This document shows positions 1 to 5,589 of a DNA stretch of 6,002 nucleotides, one piece after another. Each line of letters starts with the position of its first letter. Position 1 is the first letter of the stretch. This DNA comes from Candidatus Omnitrophota bacterium (GTDB taxonomy: Bacteria; Omnitrophota; Gorgyraeia; Aquiviventales; Aquiviventaceae): NCBI GenBank assembly GCA_016198915.1, contig JACQHS010000017.1:1-6002 (forward strand), in the 5' to 3' direction. The notes under the pieces are model-generated. The model was not told the DNA's origin. It ran no database searches and saw nothing but the letters and a program-made list of their open reading frames with translations. Both the position numbers and the translations under genes were made by a program.

Positions 1-20
1 CCCCTCACTTCTCACTGGTC
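1..20. repeat. Fragment of AGTG-type heptamer tandem repeat
   Basis: Read on the minus strand this stretch contains AGTGAGA followed directly by AGTGAGG, two units with a 7-base period, and then GG at the window edge. The same AGTG core and period of seven occur in the large palindrome at 3683-3758. The element is cut by the window start, so its true length is unknown. It lies just past the 3' end of smpB, as the other copy lies past the ends of two genes. The assignment to the same repeat type is an inference from the shared core and period; two units alone could be chance. Confidence 0.4.
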
Positions 21-64
21 CGAATCGATTCTAGTCGCCCCCCTTGTTCGTTGCGGGACGGACG

Positions 65-553
65 TCAACGTCCCTTTCGGACATCATGCTGCATCCGACG
101 CCGCAGATCCCGCTCGACCTCCCGCTCGCGGATTCGATCGCGCTTCTCAAAGACCCGCTTGCCCTTGCCGACCGCCAACTCGATCTTCGCCAGGCCGTGC
201 TTCTCGTAGAGCCGCAACGGAATGAGCGTCACCCGCTGCTGCGAGAGCAGGCCGGCGAGCCGGTCGATCTGTCGGCGGTGCATGAGCAGCTTGCGCGGCC
301 GTGTCGGCTCAACGTTGTAGCGGCCGCCCTGCTCATACGGGCTGATGTGCATATTATACAAGAAGAGCTCACCCCCATCAATGCGGGCGAAACTGTCGTC
401 GATAGTCGCCCGGTGCTGGCGGATTGACTTGATCTCGGTCCCCTTGAGCTCAACGCCCACTTCGTAGGTTTCCAGCACGGCGTAATCCCGGCGCGCCTTG
501 TGGTTGGTGGCGAAGGTCGGCTCGGCGTCCTTGGGCTTACGCGCTTTGGCCAT
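65..553 (-). CDS. smpB: SsrA-binding protein SmpB
   Basis: SmpB binds the tRNA-like part of tmRNA (SsrA) and carries it to stalled ribosomes for trans-translation, which releases the ribosome and tags the unfinished peptide for degradation; it acts in the cytoplasm. The 162-residue product has the usual family length. Family blocks are visible in order: NHKARRDY (17-24), GVELKGTEIKS (33-43), MHISPYEQG (68-76), RPRKLLMH (85-92) and GKGKRVFEKRD (129-139), followed by the strongly basic C-terminal tail that enters the mRNA channel. I chose the ATG at 551-553 rather than the in-frame ATG 17 codons upstream (602-604), because the family starts with a short basic N-terminus and a good Shine-Dalgarno, GAGGTGA, lies at 564-570. 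It is the last gene of the minus-strand unit, 10 bp after the methyltransferase stop. No tmRNA gene is recognisable inside the window. Confidence 0.96.
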   Translation of the reverse strand: MAKARKPKDAEPTFATNHKARRDYAVLETYEVGVELKGTEIKSIRQHRATIDDSFARIDGGELFLYNMHISPYEQGGRYNVEPTRPRKLLMHRRQIDRLAGLLSQQRVTLIPLRLYEKHGLAKIELAVGKGKRVFEKRDRIREREVERDLRRRMQHDVRKGR

Positions 554-563
554 CGCAGCCTGT

Positions 564-570
564 TCACCTC
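564..570 (-). promoter_or_regulatory. Shine-Dalgarno of smpB, overlapping the upstream stop codon
   Basis: On the minus strand GAGGTGA lies 10 bases before the smpB ATG. Its last three bases, TGA (564-566), are also the stop codon of the preceding methyltransferase gene. The site decides the smpB start in favour of position 553 and suggests that ribosomes finishing the upstream gene are placed directly on the smpB initiation site. Confidence 0.75.
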
Positions 571-1334
571 GCAGAGGGATGCTCGGTTGCAGGCTCTTGA
601 ACAAGCCCGGTCATGGGGACGAACTGGACAGGGATCACGGCATCTTGCGTTAGACTCCTCTCGGTTTTGTGAAAGACGTAAAGTTCCTGAAAGGTCTCGC
701 CGAGGGGAATGACCAGATGACCTCCGACCGCAAGCTGCTCAACAAGCGGCGGTGGGAGGCGGGGCGCGGCCGCGGTCACGAGGATCGCATCAAAGGGTGC
801 CGCCTCTGGCCAACCAAGGTAGCCATCGCCAAGCCGTACCTGGGCGTTATAGCCCAGGCTCCGTAACGTCTCCTGGGCTTGGCTCGCCAGCGCCTCAATG
901 ATCTCAATCGAGTAGACGTCGCTGGTGATAGTTGCCAGGACAGCTGCTTGATAGCCGGAGCCGGTCCCGATTTCCAGCACCCGCGAGCCCGGACGGACCC
1001 TCGCCAGCTCCGTCATCAGTGCGACGATGAATGGCTGTGAGATCGTCTGTTCGGCGGCAATAGGAAGAGCCGCGTCGGTATAGGCCAGGTGTCGATACGC
1101 AGGAGGCACGAAGGCATGGCGCTGGACACGACGCATCGCGTTGAGCACAAGCGGGTCACGTACCGCGACGCCATGGACCCCTGAGGCGATCTGCTCACGG
1201 ACCATCTGTTCCCGTTGAGCCGCATAGGGGTCACCGGAGACTTGTTCCTCGGCCAGTGTCGCAGGGATGCCAAGCACGAGGCAGAACCACCCCCGCACCA
1301 GGTGAGAAGCGAGCGCCGTCCGGTGAGTCTTCAT
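564..1334 (-). CDS. pcm: Protein-L-isoaspartate O-methyltransferase with probable signal peptide
   Basis: PCMT transfers a methyl group from S-adenosylmethionine to the carboxyl of L-isoaspartyl residues formed by spontaneous damage of Asn and Asp, starting their repair. Family motifs are clear: REQMVREQI (41-49), the substrate-side segment AEQTISQPFIVALM (94-107), the SAM-binding motif I VLEIGTGSGYQA (119-130), an acidic residue in YSIEI (141-145), GDGYLGW (169-175) with FDAILVTAA (181-189), and GGHLVIPLG (204-212). Before the catalytic domain there are about 35 extra residues: a basic start (Lys2, Arg5, Arg14), a hydrophobic stretch (16-26) and a likely cleavage site after ATLA (25-28). This looks like a Sec signal peptide, so the enzyme may act outside the cytoplasm, as some annotated bacterial PCMTs appear to. 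The start ATG overlaps the stop of the upstream methyltransferase gene (ATGA, 1331-1334), and a weak purine-rich GAAGAAG precedes it. The family call is firm; the export is a reading by eye. Confidence 0.93.
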   Translation of the reverse strand: MKTHRTALASHLVRGWFCLVLGIPATLAEEQVSGDPYAAQREQMVREQIASGVHGVAVRDPLVLNAMRRVQRHAFVPPAYRHLAYTDAALPIAAEQTISQPFIVALMTELARVRPGSRVLEIGTGSGYQAAVLATITSDVYSIEIIEALASQAQETLRSLGYNAQVRLGDGYLGWPEAAPFDAILVTAAAPRLPPPLVEQLAVGGHLVIPLGETFQELYVFHKTERSLTQDAVIPVQFVPMTGLVQEPATEHPSAR

Positions 1335-2113
1335 GGCTTCTTCAAGACGCTGATCATCCGCCAGGAGAGCGTGTCGCGTTCAAACGGGCCGGACAGGTCG
1401 AAGTCGCCGTACGTCCCCGCCGTCTCGAACACGCCGGAGGCGCTCACGAGCGCGCGGAATTCCTGCGGCAGCAGCAGCCGCGTGCGCGTCCGGCCTCCGC
1501 GGATCGTCTGGGTCTGGCCGTCTTCCACCACTTCGAAGACCAGCTCATCCTCGAAGGTCTGGGCCACGGGGTCCGCGGATTCGGGATGCTGGAGGTAGAA
1601 GACGCGCACCGTCGTGCCGCCCTCGGTCTGCTCCCATTGGTGGATCTCGCTGCCGATCTGGTCCCAGCGGCTGGGCACCCAGAAGTCGGCGAGGTAAAGC
1701 CCGCCGAGGACGAGCCGCTCGGCCACGGCGCGCAGGTGCGCGAGAATCTCGTCATTCGTGAGCAGAAAACGGAAGGTGTCCATGAAACAATACGCGGCAT
1801 CAAAGGTCCCGGTGACCGCCAGATGGCGAAGGTCGCCGACGGCGGCGGTCACAGAGAGATGCTCCTGGCGTGCTGTGTCCTGCACGAAGCCGATCATCTC
1901 GGGACTTAAATCGATGCCGGTCATCTCATGGCCGCGCTTGGCCAGTGCCAGCAAGTGCCGGCCGGCGCCGCAGCCGATGTCCAGCAGCCGCCGGGCCTGC
2001 GGCGGCCCGAAGCGTTTCAGGCAGGCTTCAAGGAAGTCGCATTCCGCTTCCGTGTTCCAGCGGTAGCCGATGGCATAGTACTGGGGATGGCGATAGACGT
2101 CGGAATTTCGCAT
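1331..2113 (-). CDS. Class I SAM-dependent methyltransferase, substrate unknown
   Basis: The 260-residue product has a Rossmann-type methyltransferase domain. Motif I is RRLLDIGCGAGRH (41-53). The acidic residue that would hold the SAM ribose is Asp68 in GIDLSPEM. GDLRHL (93-98) corresponds to the adenine-contacting region, and FDAAYCF (104-110) to motif IV. After about residue 150 comes a beta-rich part with alternating hydrophobic and charged residues, as in many small-molecule methyltransferases of the Methyltransf_25/11 type, where it often covers the active site. Nothing visible identifies the acceptor. The gene starts 13 bp after the ATP-grasp ligase stop and has no clear Shine-Dalgarno, so translation is probably coupled to the ligase gene. 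Its stop overlaps the PCMT start by 4 bp. The pairing with the ligase suggests the two act on one metabolite, which is an inference. Confidence 0.85.
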   Translation of the reverse strand: MRNSDVYRHPQYYAIGYRWNTEAECDFLEACLKRFGPPQARRLLDIGCGAGRHLLALAKRGHEMTGIDLSPEMIGFVQDTARQEHLSVTAAVGDLRHLAVTGTFDAAYCFMDTFRFLLTNDEILAHLRAVAERLVLGGLYLADFWVPSRWDQIGSEIHQWEQTEGGTTVRVFYLQHPESADPVAQTFEDELVFEVVEDGQTQTIRGGRTRTRLLLPQEFRALVSASGVFETAGTYGDFDLSGPFERDTLSWRMISVLKKP

Positions 2114-2126
2114 TGCGGTTGATGTC

Positions 2127-3113
2127 TCAGACCGGCTCAGGCGACGGCGCCTCGGGCAGCTCGAGGCGAAGGAGTGCGGCGTTGAGCACTTGATGGATCA
2201 TCTCGGTGTAGGTCGTGCCGAGGTACTCCGCAACGAGGCCGAGGCTGCCGCTGGGATCAAACGACGGCAGCGGGTTGATCTCCAGAAAATACAGCCTGCC
2301 GTCCTCAGCGACCCGCAGATCCGCGCGCGCCATGTCGCGGCAGCGCAGCGCCTCAAACATCGTCACCGCCATCTGTGCGGCGGCGGCTTCCAGCTGCGGC
2401 GTTAACTCAACGGGGCACAGCCATGCGCGGACATCCTCCCCCAGTACGTGACACGAGAGGCGGCTCACAGGATCAATCGGCCGCTGAACGACGGGCAGCG
2501 CCTGCGGCGGGCGGTTGCCGATGAGGAACACGGTCAGCTCGCCGAACGGGATGAACTCCTCCACCAGGCACGGCTGGCTAAGCCGCCGGGTCAGCCACTC
2601 GACACGACGCGCGAGCGCCGTCAGATCGTGCACCACAGCACCCGCATCGATGCACAGACCTGAGCCTTCGTACCGGGGTTTGACGATGAGGGGAAACTGC
2701 AGTTCGCCAGCACGGATCACTGAGAGCCGGTCGTGTCCATCCGCCACGGCCCAGCGGGGCGTGGCCACGCCGGAGGCGCTCGCCAGCCGCTTGCTCATCA
2801 CTTTATCCAGCCCGAGGGCTTGGGCGATGGATCCCGAGCCGACGAAGGGCATCCCCCAATGCTCCAGCAGCATCGGCACCCAGGCTTCACGGCAGCGGCC
2901 GTGTGAGCCTTCGGCGATGTTGAAGACAAAGGTGACTTCTTCAAGACGCCAGGGGGCGGCGGCGAGCTGCTCGGCGCTCCCCAGATGGATCACCGTGTGG
3001 CCCAGCGCCTGCAGCGCAGCCTCGAGCGCTTCGATCGTGCGCGGCCGGTCGAATTCCGCCTGCCGGTCGTCGGTTGGATCCGTTTGAAGGTCGTACGTCA
3101 GTCCGATACGCAT
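2127..3113 (-). CDS. D-alanine-D-alanine ligase-like ATP-grasp enzyme
   Basis: This 328-residue protein has the ATP-grasp layout of the D-Ala-D-Ala ligase family, which joins a carboxylate to an amine through an acyl-phosphate made with ATP. The N-terminal domain starts with MRIGLTYDL and contains VFNIAEG (63-69) and the segment VPMLLEHWGMPFVGS (79-93). ATP-binding features are Lys145 in PLIVKP (141-146), the flexible glycine loop EGSGL (149-153) and VEEFI (184-188). Metal-binding positions are probably Asp265 in RADLR and Glu278 with Asn280 in FLEINPLPS. True Ddl enzymes usually end this block with N-x-x-PG-(M/F)-T; here it reads NPLPSFDPSGS (280-290), and the N-domain HGxxGE element is replaced by EGSHGRCREA (68-77). 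It may therefore ligate something other than two D-alanines, so no ddl symbol is assigned. It has a GAGGA Shine-Dalgarno close to the ATG and is the first protein gene after tRNA-Leu, 22 bp away. Confidence 0.85.
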   Translation of the reverse strand: MRIGLTYDLQTDPTDDRQAEFDRPRTIEALEAALQALGHTVIHLGSAEQLAAAPWRLEEVTFVFNIAEGSHGRCREAWVPMLLEHWGMPFVGSGSIAQALGLDKVMSKRLASASGVATPRWAVADGHDRLSVIRAGELQFPLIVKPRYEGSGLCIDAGAVVHDLTALARRVEWLTRRLSQPCLVEEFIPFGELTVFLIGNRPPQALPVVQRPIDPVSRLSCHVLGEDVRAWLCPVELTPQLEAAAAQMAVTMFEALRCRDMARADLRVAEDGRLYFLEINPLPSFDPSGSLGLVAEYLGTTYTEMIHQVLNAALLRLELPEAPSPEPV

Positions 3114-3135
3114 GGATTCCTCGGAGAGGATACAA

Positions 3136-3217
3136 TGCGGAGGGGGGGAGTTGAACCCCCAAGCCTTTCGGCACAGGCTTCTGAGGCCTGCGTGTTTGCC
3201 AGTTTCACCACCTCCGC
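3136..3217 (-). tRNA. tRNA-Leu (anticodon CAG)
   Basis: The minus strand folds by eye into a complete class II tRNA of 82 nt. There is a perfect 7-bp acceptor stem (GCGGAGG with CCTCCGC) and discriminator A73. The D-arm has a GTG/CAC stem and a TGG in the loop. The anticodon stem is CAGGC/GCCTG with loop CTCAGAA. The long variable arm is GCC-GAAA-GGC, and the T-arm is GGGGG/CCCCC with loop TTCAACT. The anticodon CAG (3181-3183) reads the leucine codon CUG, and the long variable arm together with A73 agrees with leucine. The terminal CCA is not encoded; TTG follows the discriminator base. Only 22 bp separate its 3' end from the ligase ATG, with no terminator-like hairpin, so a joint transcript with 3' processing is likely. 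Confidence 0.96.
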
Positions 3218-3257
3218 GAAAGTGATTCAGTATAACATATAGTATAATCAGGGAATC
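3218..3257. promoter_or_regulatory. AT-rich divergent promoter region between tRNA-Leu and yjbQ
   Basis: This 40-bp gap between divergent genes is conspicuously AT-rich in a GC-rich window. On the plus strand a perfect TATAAT lies at 3243-3248, and TATAAC at 3231-3236 is a weaker alternative. On the minus strand TATACT occurs at 3241-3246 and again at 3229-3234. With the distal minus-strand TATACT, TGGACG (3263-3268, inside the first codons of yjbQ) is a possible -35 with a 16-bp spacer. No convincing -35 is seen for the plus strand. The core AGTATAA is directly repeated at 3229-3235 and 3241-3247. A promoter in each direction must lie about here; which hexamers are used is inferred. Confidence 0.6.
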
Positions 3258-3677
3258 ATGATCGTCCAGACGTACACCGAAGAACTGAATACGAAGGGAC
3301 GCAACGACTGCGTGGAAATCACCGGGGCCGTGCAGAAGGCGGTGACGCGCGCGAAGCTGCGTCAGGGGCTGGCGACGGTCTTCGTCACCGGCTCAACGGC
3401 GGGCGTGACGACGATCGAGTTCGAACCGGGGCTGGTGCGCGATCTCAAGGAGGCGGTGGAGCGGCTGTTTCCAGAGTCGCTGCGCTACGCGCACCACGAG
3501 TCCGGCGGAGATGACAACGGGTTTTCGCACTTACGAGCCTCGTTCATCGGCCCGTCGCTCAGCGTCCCGGTCGCGGACGGCAAGCTTCAGCTTGGCACCT
3601 GGCAACAAATCGTCCTGGTGGATTTCGACATCCGGCCCCGTACGCGCTCCTACCTCATCCAACTCATCGGAGAATAA
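3258..3677 (+). CDS. yjbQ: YjbQ family protein (UPF0047)
   Basis: The 139-residue product is a full-length member of the YjbQ/UPF0047 family, a small soluble beta-rich fold. Databases often name members secondary thiamine-phosphate synthase, because some can replace ThiE weakly; the physiological role is not settled. Diagnostic blocks are STAGVTTIEFEPGL (46-59), the HHESGGDDNGFSHLRAS region (79-95) with its conserved Asn and His, the segment from GPSLSVPV to LGTWQQI (98-118), and the closing DFDIRPRTR (122-130), where many relatives have E-x-D-G-P-R. It is the only plus-strand gene in the window and stands alone, facing the palindrome that separates it from the convergent carbonic anhydrase-like gene. 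A short AGGGA lies 3 bases before the ATG. If the perfect TATAAT at 3243-3248 is used, the transcript would have almost no leader. Confidence 0.93.
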   Translation: MIVQTYTEELNTKGRNDCVEITGAVQKAVTRAKLRQGLATVFVTGSTAGVTTIEFEPGLVRDLKEAVERLFPESLRYAHHESGGDDNGFSHLRASFIGPSLSVPVADGKLQLGTWQQIVLVDFDIRPRTRSYLIQLIGE

Positions 3678-3682
3678 CCGTT

Positions 3683-3758
3683 GAGTGGTCAGTGGTTAGT
3701 GATTAGTGGTTAGTGAAAGGCCGTTCACCAACCACTAGTCACTGACCACTAACCACTC
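3683..3758. repeat. 76-bp imperfect palindrome made of AGTG heptamer repeats
   Basis: Two 38-bp arms (3683-3720 and 3721-3758) are inverted copies with 33 of 38 positions matching and no loop; the centre is GGCC. Each arm is itself a tandem array of five 7-base units. The left arm reads AGTGGTC, AGTGGTT, AGTGATT, AGTGGTT, AGTGAAA; the right arm on the minus strand reads AGTGGTT, AGTGGTC, AGTGACT, AGTGGTT, GGTGAAC. It begins 5 bp after the yjbQ stop and contains the stop codon of the convergent carbonic anhydrase-like gene. RNA from either strand could form a long stem, so it could act as a bidirectional terminator or 3' stabiliser, but there is no clear T-run on either side. It may be a dispersed repeat family of this genome. 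Confidence 0.85.
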
Positions 3759-4255
3759 CGATAGGCTTTCGCGAGACGGACATACTTCGCCACCCAGCGG
3801 CGGATGTAGGCCAAGTCCTGCGCCGTCACCGGCCGCACCACCCGAGCAGGAGCTCCAACCGCCAGCATCCGCGGCGGGATCCGCGTGCCCTCCAAGACCA
3901 CGCTGCCGGCGCCGATGATGGCGCCGGACCCCACCCGCGCCCCGCTGAGCACGATCGCTCCGATGCCGATCATCGCCCCGCGCTCAACACGGCAACCGTG
4001 GAGGTTCGCGTGATGGCCGACATGGACGTGGTCGGCGATCAGGCAGGGGTGATCGTCATCAACGTGCAGGATGGAGCCATCCTGGATGTTCGTCGCTTCC
4101 CCGATGTCGATGCGGTTCACGTCGCCGCGCAGGACGCAGCCGAACCACACGCTGGAGGATTTGGCCAGGCGGACGCGGCCGATCACATCCGCTCCCGGCG
4201 CCACAAACGCTGTGGGGTGGATGACGGGATACGCCCTTCGAAAAGATAAGATCAT
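3749..4255 (-). CDS. Gamma-class carbonic anhydrase-like hexapeptide-repeat protein
   Basis: This 168-residue protein belongs to the gamma carbonic anhydrase group (YrdA/PaaY/CaiE-like), trimeric left-handed beta-helix proteins. Most of the chain, about residues 11-140, is hexapeptide repeats with aliphatic residues at every sixth position, followed by a C-terminal helix (143-165). The zinc ligands of the archaeal enzyme Cam have plausible equivalents at His64 (SILHVD), His81 (VGHH) and His86 (NLHGC). Arg43, Asp45 (LRGDV) and Gln58 (NIQDG) match its conserved Arg, Asp and Gln. The long acidic loop with the proton-shuttle glutamate of Cam is absent, as in other short members, so carbonic anhydrase activity is possible but not assured. 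The ATG overlaps the stop of the lipoprotein gene by 4 bp (ATGA, 4252-4255). The last codons and TAG stop (3749-3751) lie inside the palindromic repeat, so the C-terminus may have been altered by repeat insertion. Confidence 0.9.
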   Translation of the reverse strand: MILSFRRAYPVIHPTAFVAPGADVIGRVRLAKSSSVWFGCVLRGDVNRIDIGEATNIQDGSILHVDDDHPCLIADHVHVGHHANLHGCRVERGAMIGIGAIVLSGARVGSGAIIGAGSVVLEGTRIPPRMLAVGAPARVVRPVTAQDLAYIRRWVAKYVRLAKAYRSG

Positions 4256-5541
4256 CGCGCTCGAGCCTCCGCAACTTCATCGTCCAAGTAGTGCTGCACA
4301 ATCGCGGTCCGCCGCGCGTCCAGCGTCTCCACGAGGTACGCGGCATCCTCAGGACGGCTGTACTGCGCCGCCGATACCGCCGCCGCAATTTGCTCCCGCG
4401 AGAGGCGCGCCATGCGCTGCGCCATCCACTCGGCGTCGGCGTCGGTCATGGCCGTAAATGCGCGGTTGGGGACGTACGGCTTCCAATGATCCGGGTCCAC
4501 GTGCTCCGAGAAGAATCCCACGCTCGGGCTGACCGCCCCGTGCGCAGCATCGCAGACCGGCCGGTGCCGCCCAAGCGTCAGCAGCTCAAGCGACGCCTCT
4601 TTGAAATCCACCACATAGGTCCAGCCGGCGCAGGACTGCTTGGGCCCGCCGAGGCCCGCGTCCGCGCCCAGCGAGGTCCCGAAGTCGATCAGGTAGCCCA
4701 CGGTCTTCGTCCCGTCCCACACGAGCAGCGAATTGTGGTCCTTGGCGTCGATGTTGTTGAGCCAGGCATAGGCCACGCGCAGGGCCCGCACCTCGGCGCA
4801 GTCGCGGAACCGCTTAAACCGCGCCGGTCCCAGGATCTCCCCGTCAAGAATCCTGCTGGCGACGGCCCGCACCCGTCCTGACCGCAGGCGCGGCGTCATC
4901 AGCGCCGTAAGCCGCTTCGCGTCGAAGGGGTGCATCTCACCGTCCGCCCCCCGCGCCTGCACTCCGTCGCCGATGCGCAGCTGCGCAGGGTCGAACGAGA
5001 CGACTTCGTAGCTGGGCACGTGATAGCCCAGCGCGTAGAGCAGTTTGCTCGTGACGACCTCAGCGCCGCTGAGCAGCTCCGGACTGTCCACTGGATCGAG
5101 CTTCACGAGGTAGCGGCGGCCCTTCGCATCCGTGACAAAGAAGCCTGCGGTCTTGCCTTCCACCTTGGGCTTCGTGATGGTCAATGGAGCGACCGGCAGG
5201 TCGTCCGGACGGCTCGGGCCCCAGCGCACATCCTCGGACGTGAGCTGTACCGGATCCCGGTTGATGAAAAAGGCGGAGTCGCCCACTCCGCCGTCGCGGA
5301 GGTTCAACGCCCGGATCGGCACACCCAAGAGCTTTCTGCTGATGCGCCCGAGGTGGAAGACCTGTTCAATGGGCTCAAGGACCGTGACGTCGAACAGATG
5401 CCAGGCGATCGGCTGGCGCCGGACCCGGAGTTTGGTGTCCACGCAACACGGCCGCGCGCTAAAGGACCGCGGCCACCCGGCGCATCCGCTGACCGCCAGG
5501 ACGAGGCACCACGCGATCACAGCACGGGCGGCGGCAGACAT
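4252..5541 (-). CDS. Putative lipoprotein with protein-kinase-like (HipA/Fam20-like?) motifs
   Basis: I recognise no named family with certainty. The 429-residue product begins with a lipoprotein signal peptide: a hydrophobic segment (7-19) ending in VSGC, with Cys20 the lipidation site and Ala at +2, which suggests outer-membrane rather than inner-membrane retention. The mature part contains, in order, the elements of a protein-kinase-like fold. These are a glycine-containing hairpin (129-140); YLVKLD with Lys147 as candidate beta3 lysine; SGAEVVTSKLLYALG (158-172) with Glu161 as candidate alphaC partner; the string NIDAKDHN (263-270), matching D-x-K-x-x-N with Asp265, Lys267 and Asn270; and LIDFG (284-288) with the metal-binding Asp286. 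Similar unnamed lipoproteins seem to occur in other environmental bacteria, from memory. Its substrate is unknown. It lies 48 bp after the HEAT-repeat gene and overlaps the carbonic anhydrase-like gene by 4 bp. A GGGGTGA stands very close to the ATG, so the start is reasonable rather than proven. Confidence 0.78.
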   Translation of the reverse strand: MSAAARAVIAWCLVLAVSGCAGWPRSFSARPCCVDTKLRVRRQPIAWHLFDVTVLEPIEQVFHLGRISRKLLGVPIRALNLRDGGVGDSAFFINRDPVQLTSEDVRWGPSRPDDLPVAPLTITKPKVEGKTAGFFVTDAKGRRYLVKLDPVDSPELLSGAEVVTSKLLYALGYHVPSYEVVSFDPAQLRIGDGVQARGADGEMHPFDAKRLTALMTPRLRSGRVRAVASRILDGEILGPARFKRFRDCAEVRALRVAYAWLNNIDAKDHNSLLVWDGTKTVGYLIDFGTSLGADAGLGGPKQSCAGWTYVVDFKEASLELLTLGRHRPVCDAAHGAVSPSVGFFSEHVDPDHWKPYVPNRAFTAMTDADAEWMAQRMARLSREQIAAAVSAAQYSRPEDAAYLVETLDARRTAIVQHYLDDEVAEARAR

Positions 5542-5589
5542 GTCACCCCATGATACACGCTTGAGGAAATCCTGGCGAGGGCTGATCGA

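Noticed and set aside
1..43. On the minus strand GGGGGGCGAC followed by a GATTCG looked like the 5' end of a tmRNA, a frequent neighbour of smpB.
   Set aside because: The conserved TTCGAC is broken (TTCGGAC), and the sequence runs into the AGTG heptamer repeat within about 25 bases. The 3' half and tag reading frame would lie outside the window. It could be revisited with more sequence to the left.
554..604. Upstream in-frame ATG that would lengthen SmpB by 17 residues.
   Set aside because: The extension overlaps the end of the PCMT gene, is not typical for SmpB, and the GAGGTGA site serves the downstream ATG at 553.
1215..2193. Long plus-strand reading frames opposite the two methyltransferase genes, up to 217 codons.
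   Set aside because: They lie antisense to genes with clear family motifs, have low-complexity Arg/Ala/Ser-rich translations and show no family motif; they are typical by-products of GC-rich coding DNA.
2941..3174. Minus-strand reading frame running from the tRNA-Leu gene into the start of the ligase gene.
   Set aside because: It is in another frame than the ligase, starts inside the tRNA gene and has no recognisable protein features.
3683..3758. The repeat-palindrome region considered as a CRISPR array or an insertion-sequence end.
   Set aside because: Units are only 7 bases with no spacers, and no transposase or target-site duplication is visible.
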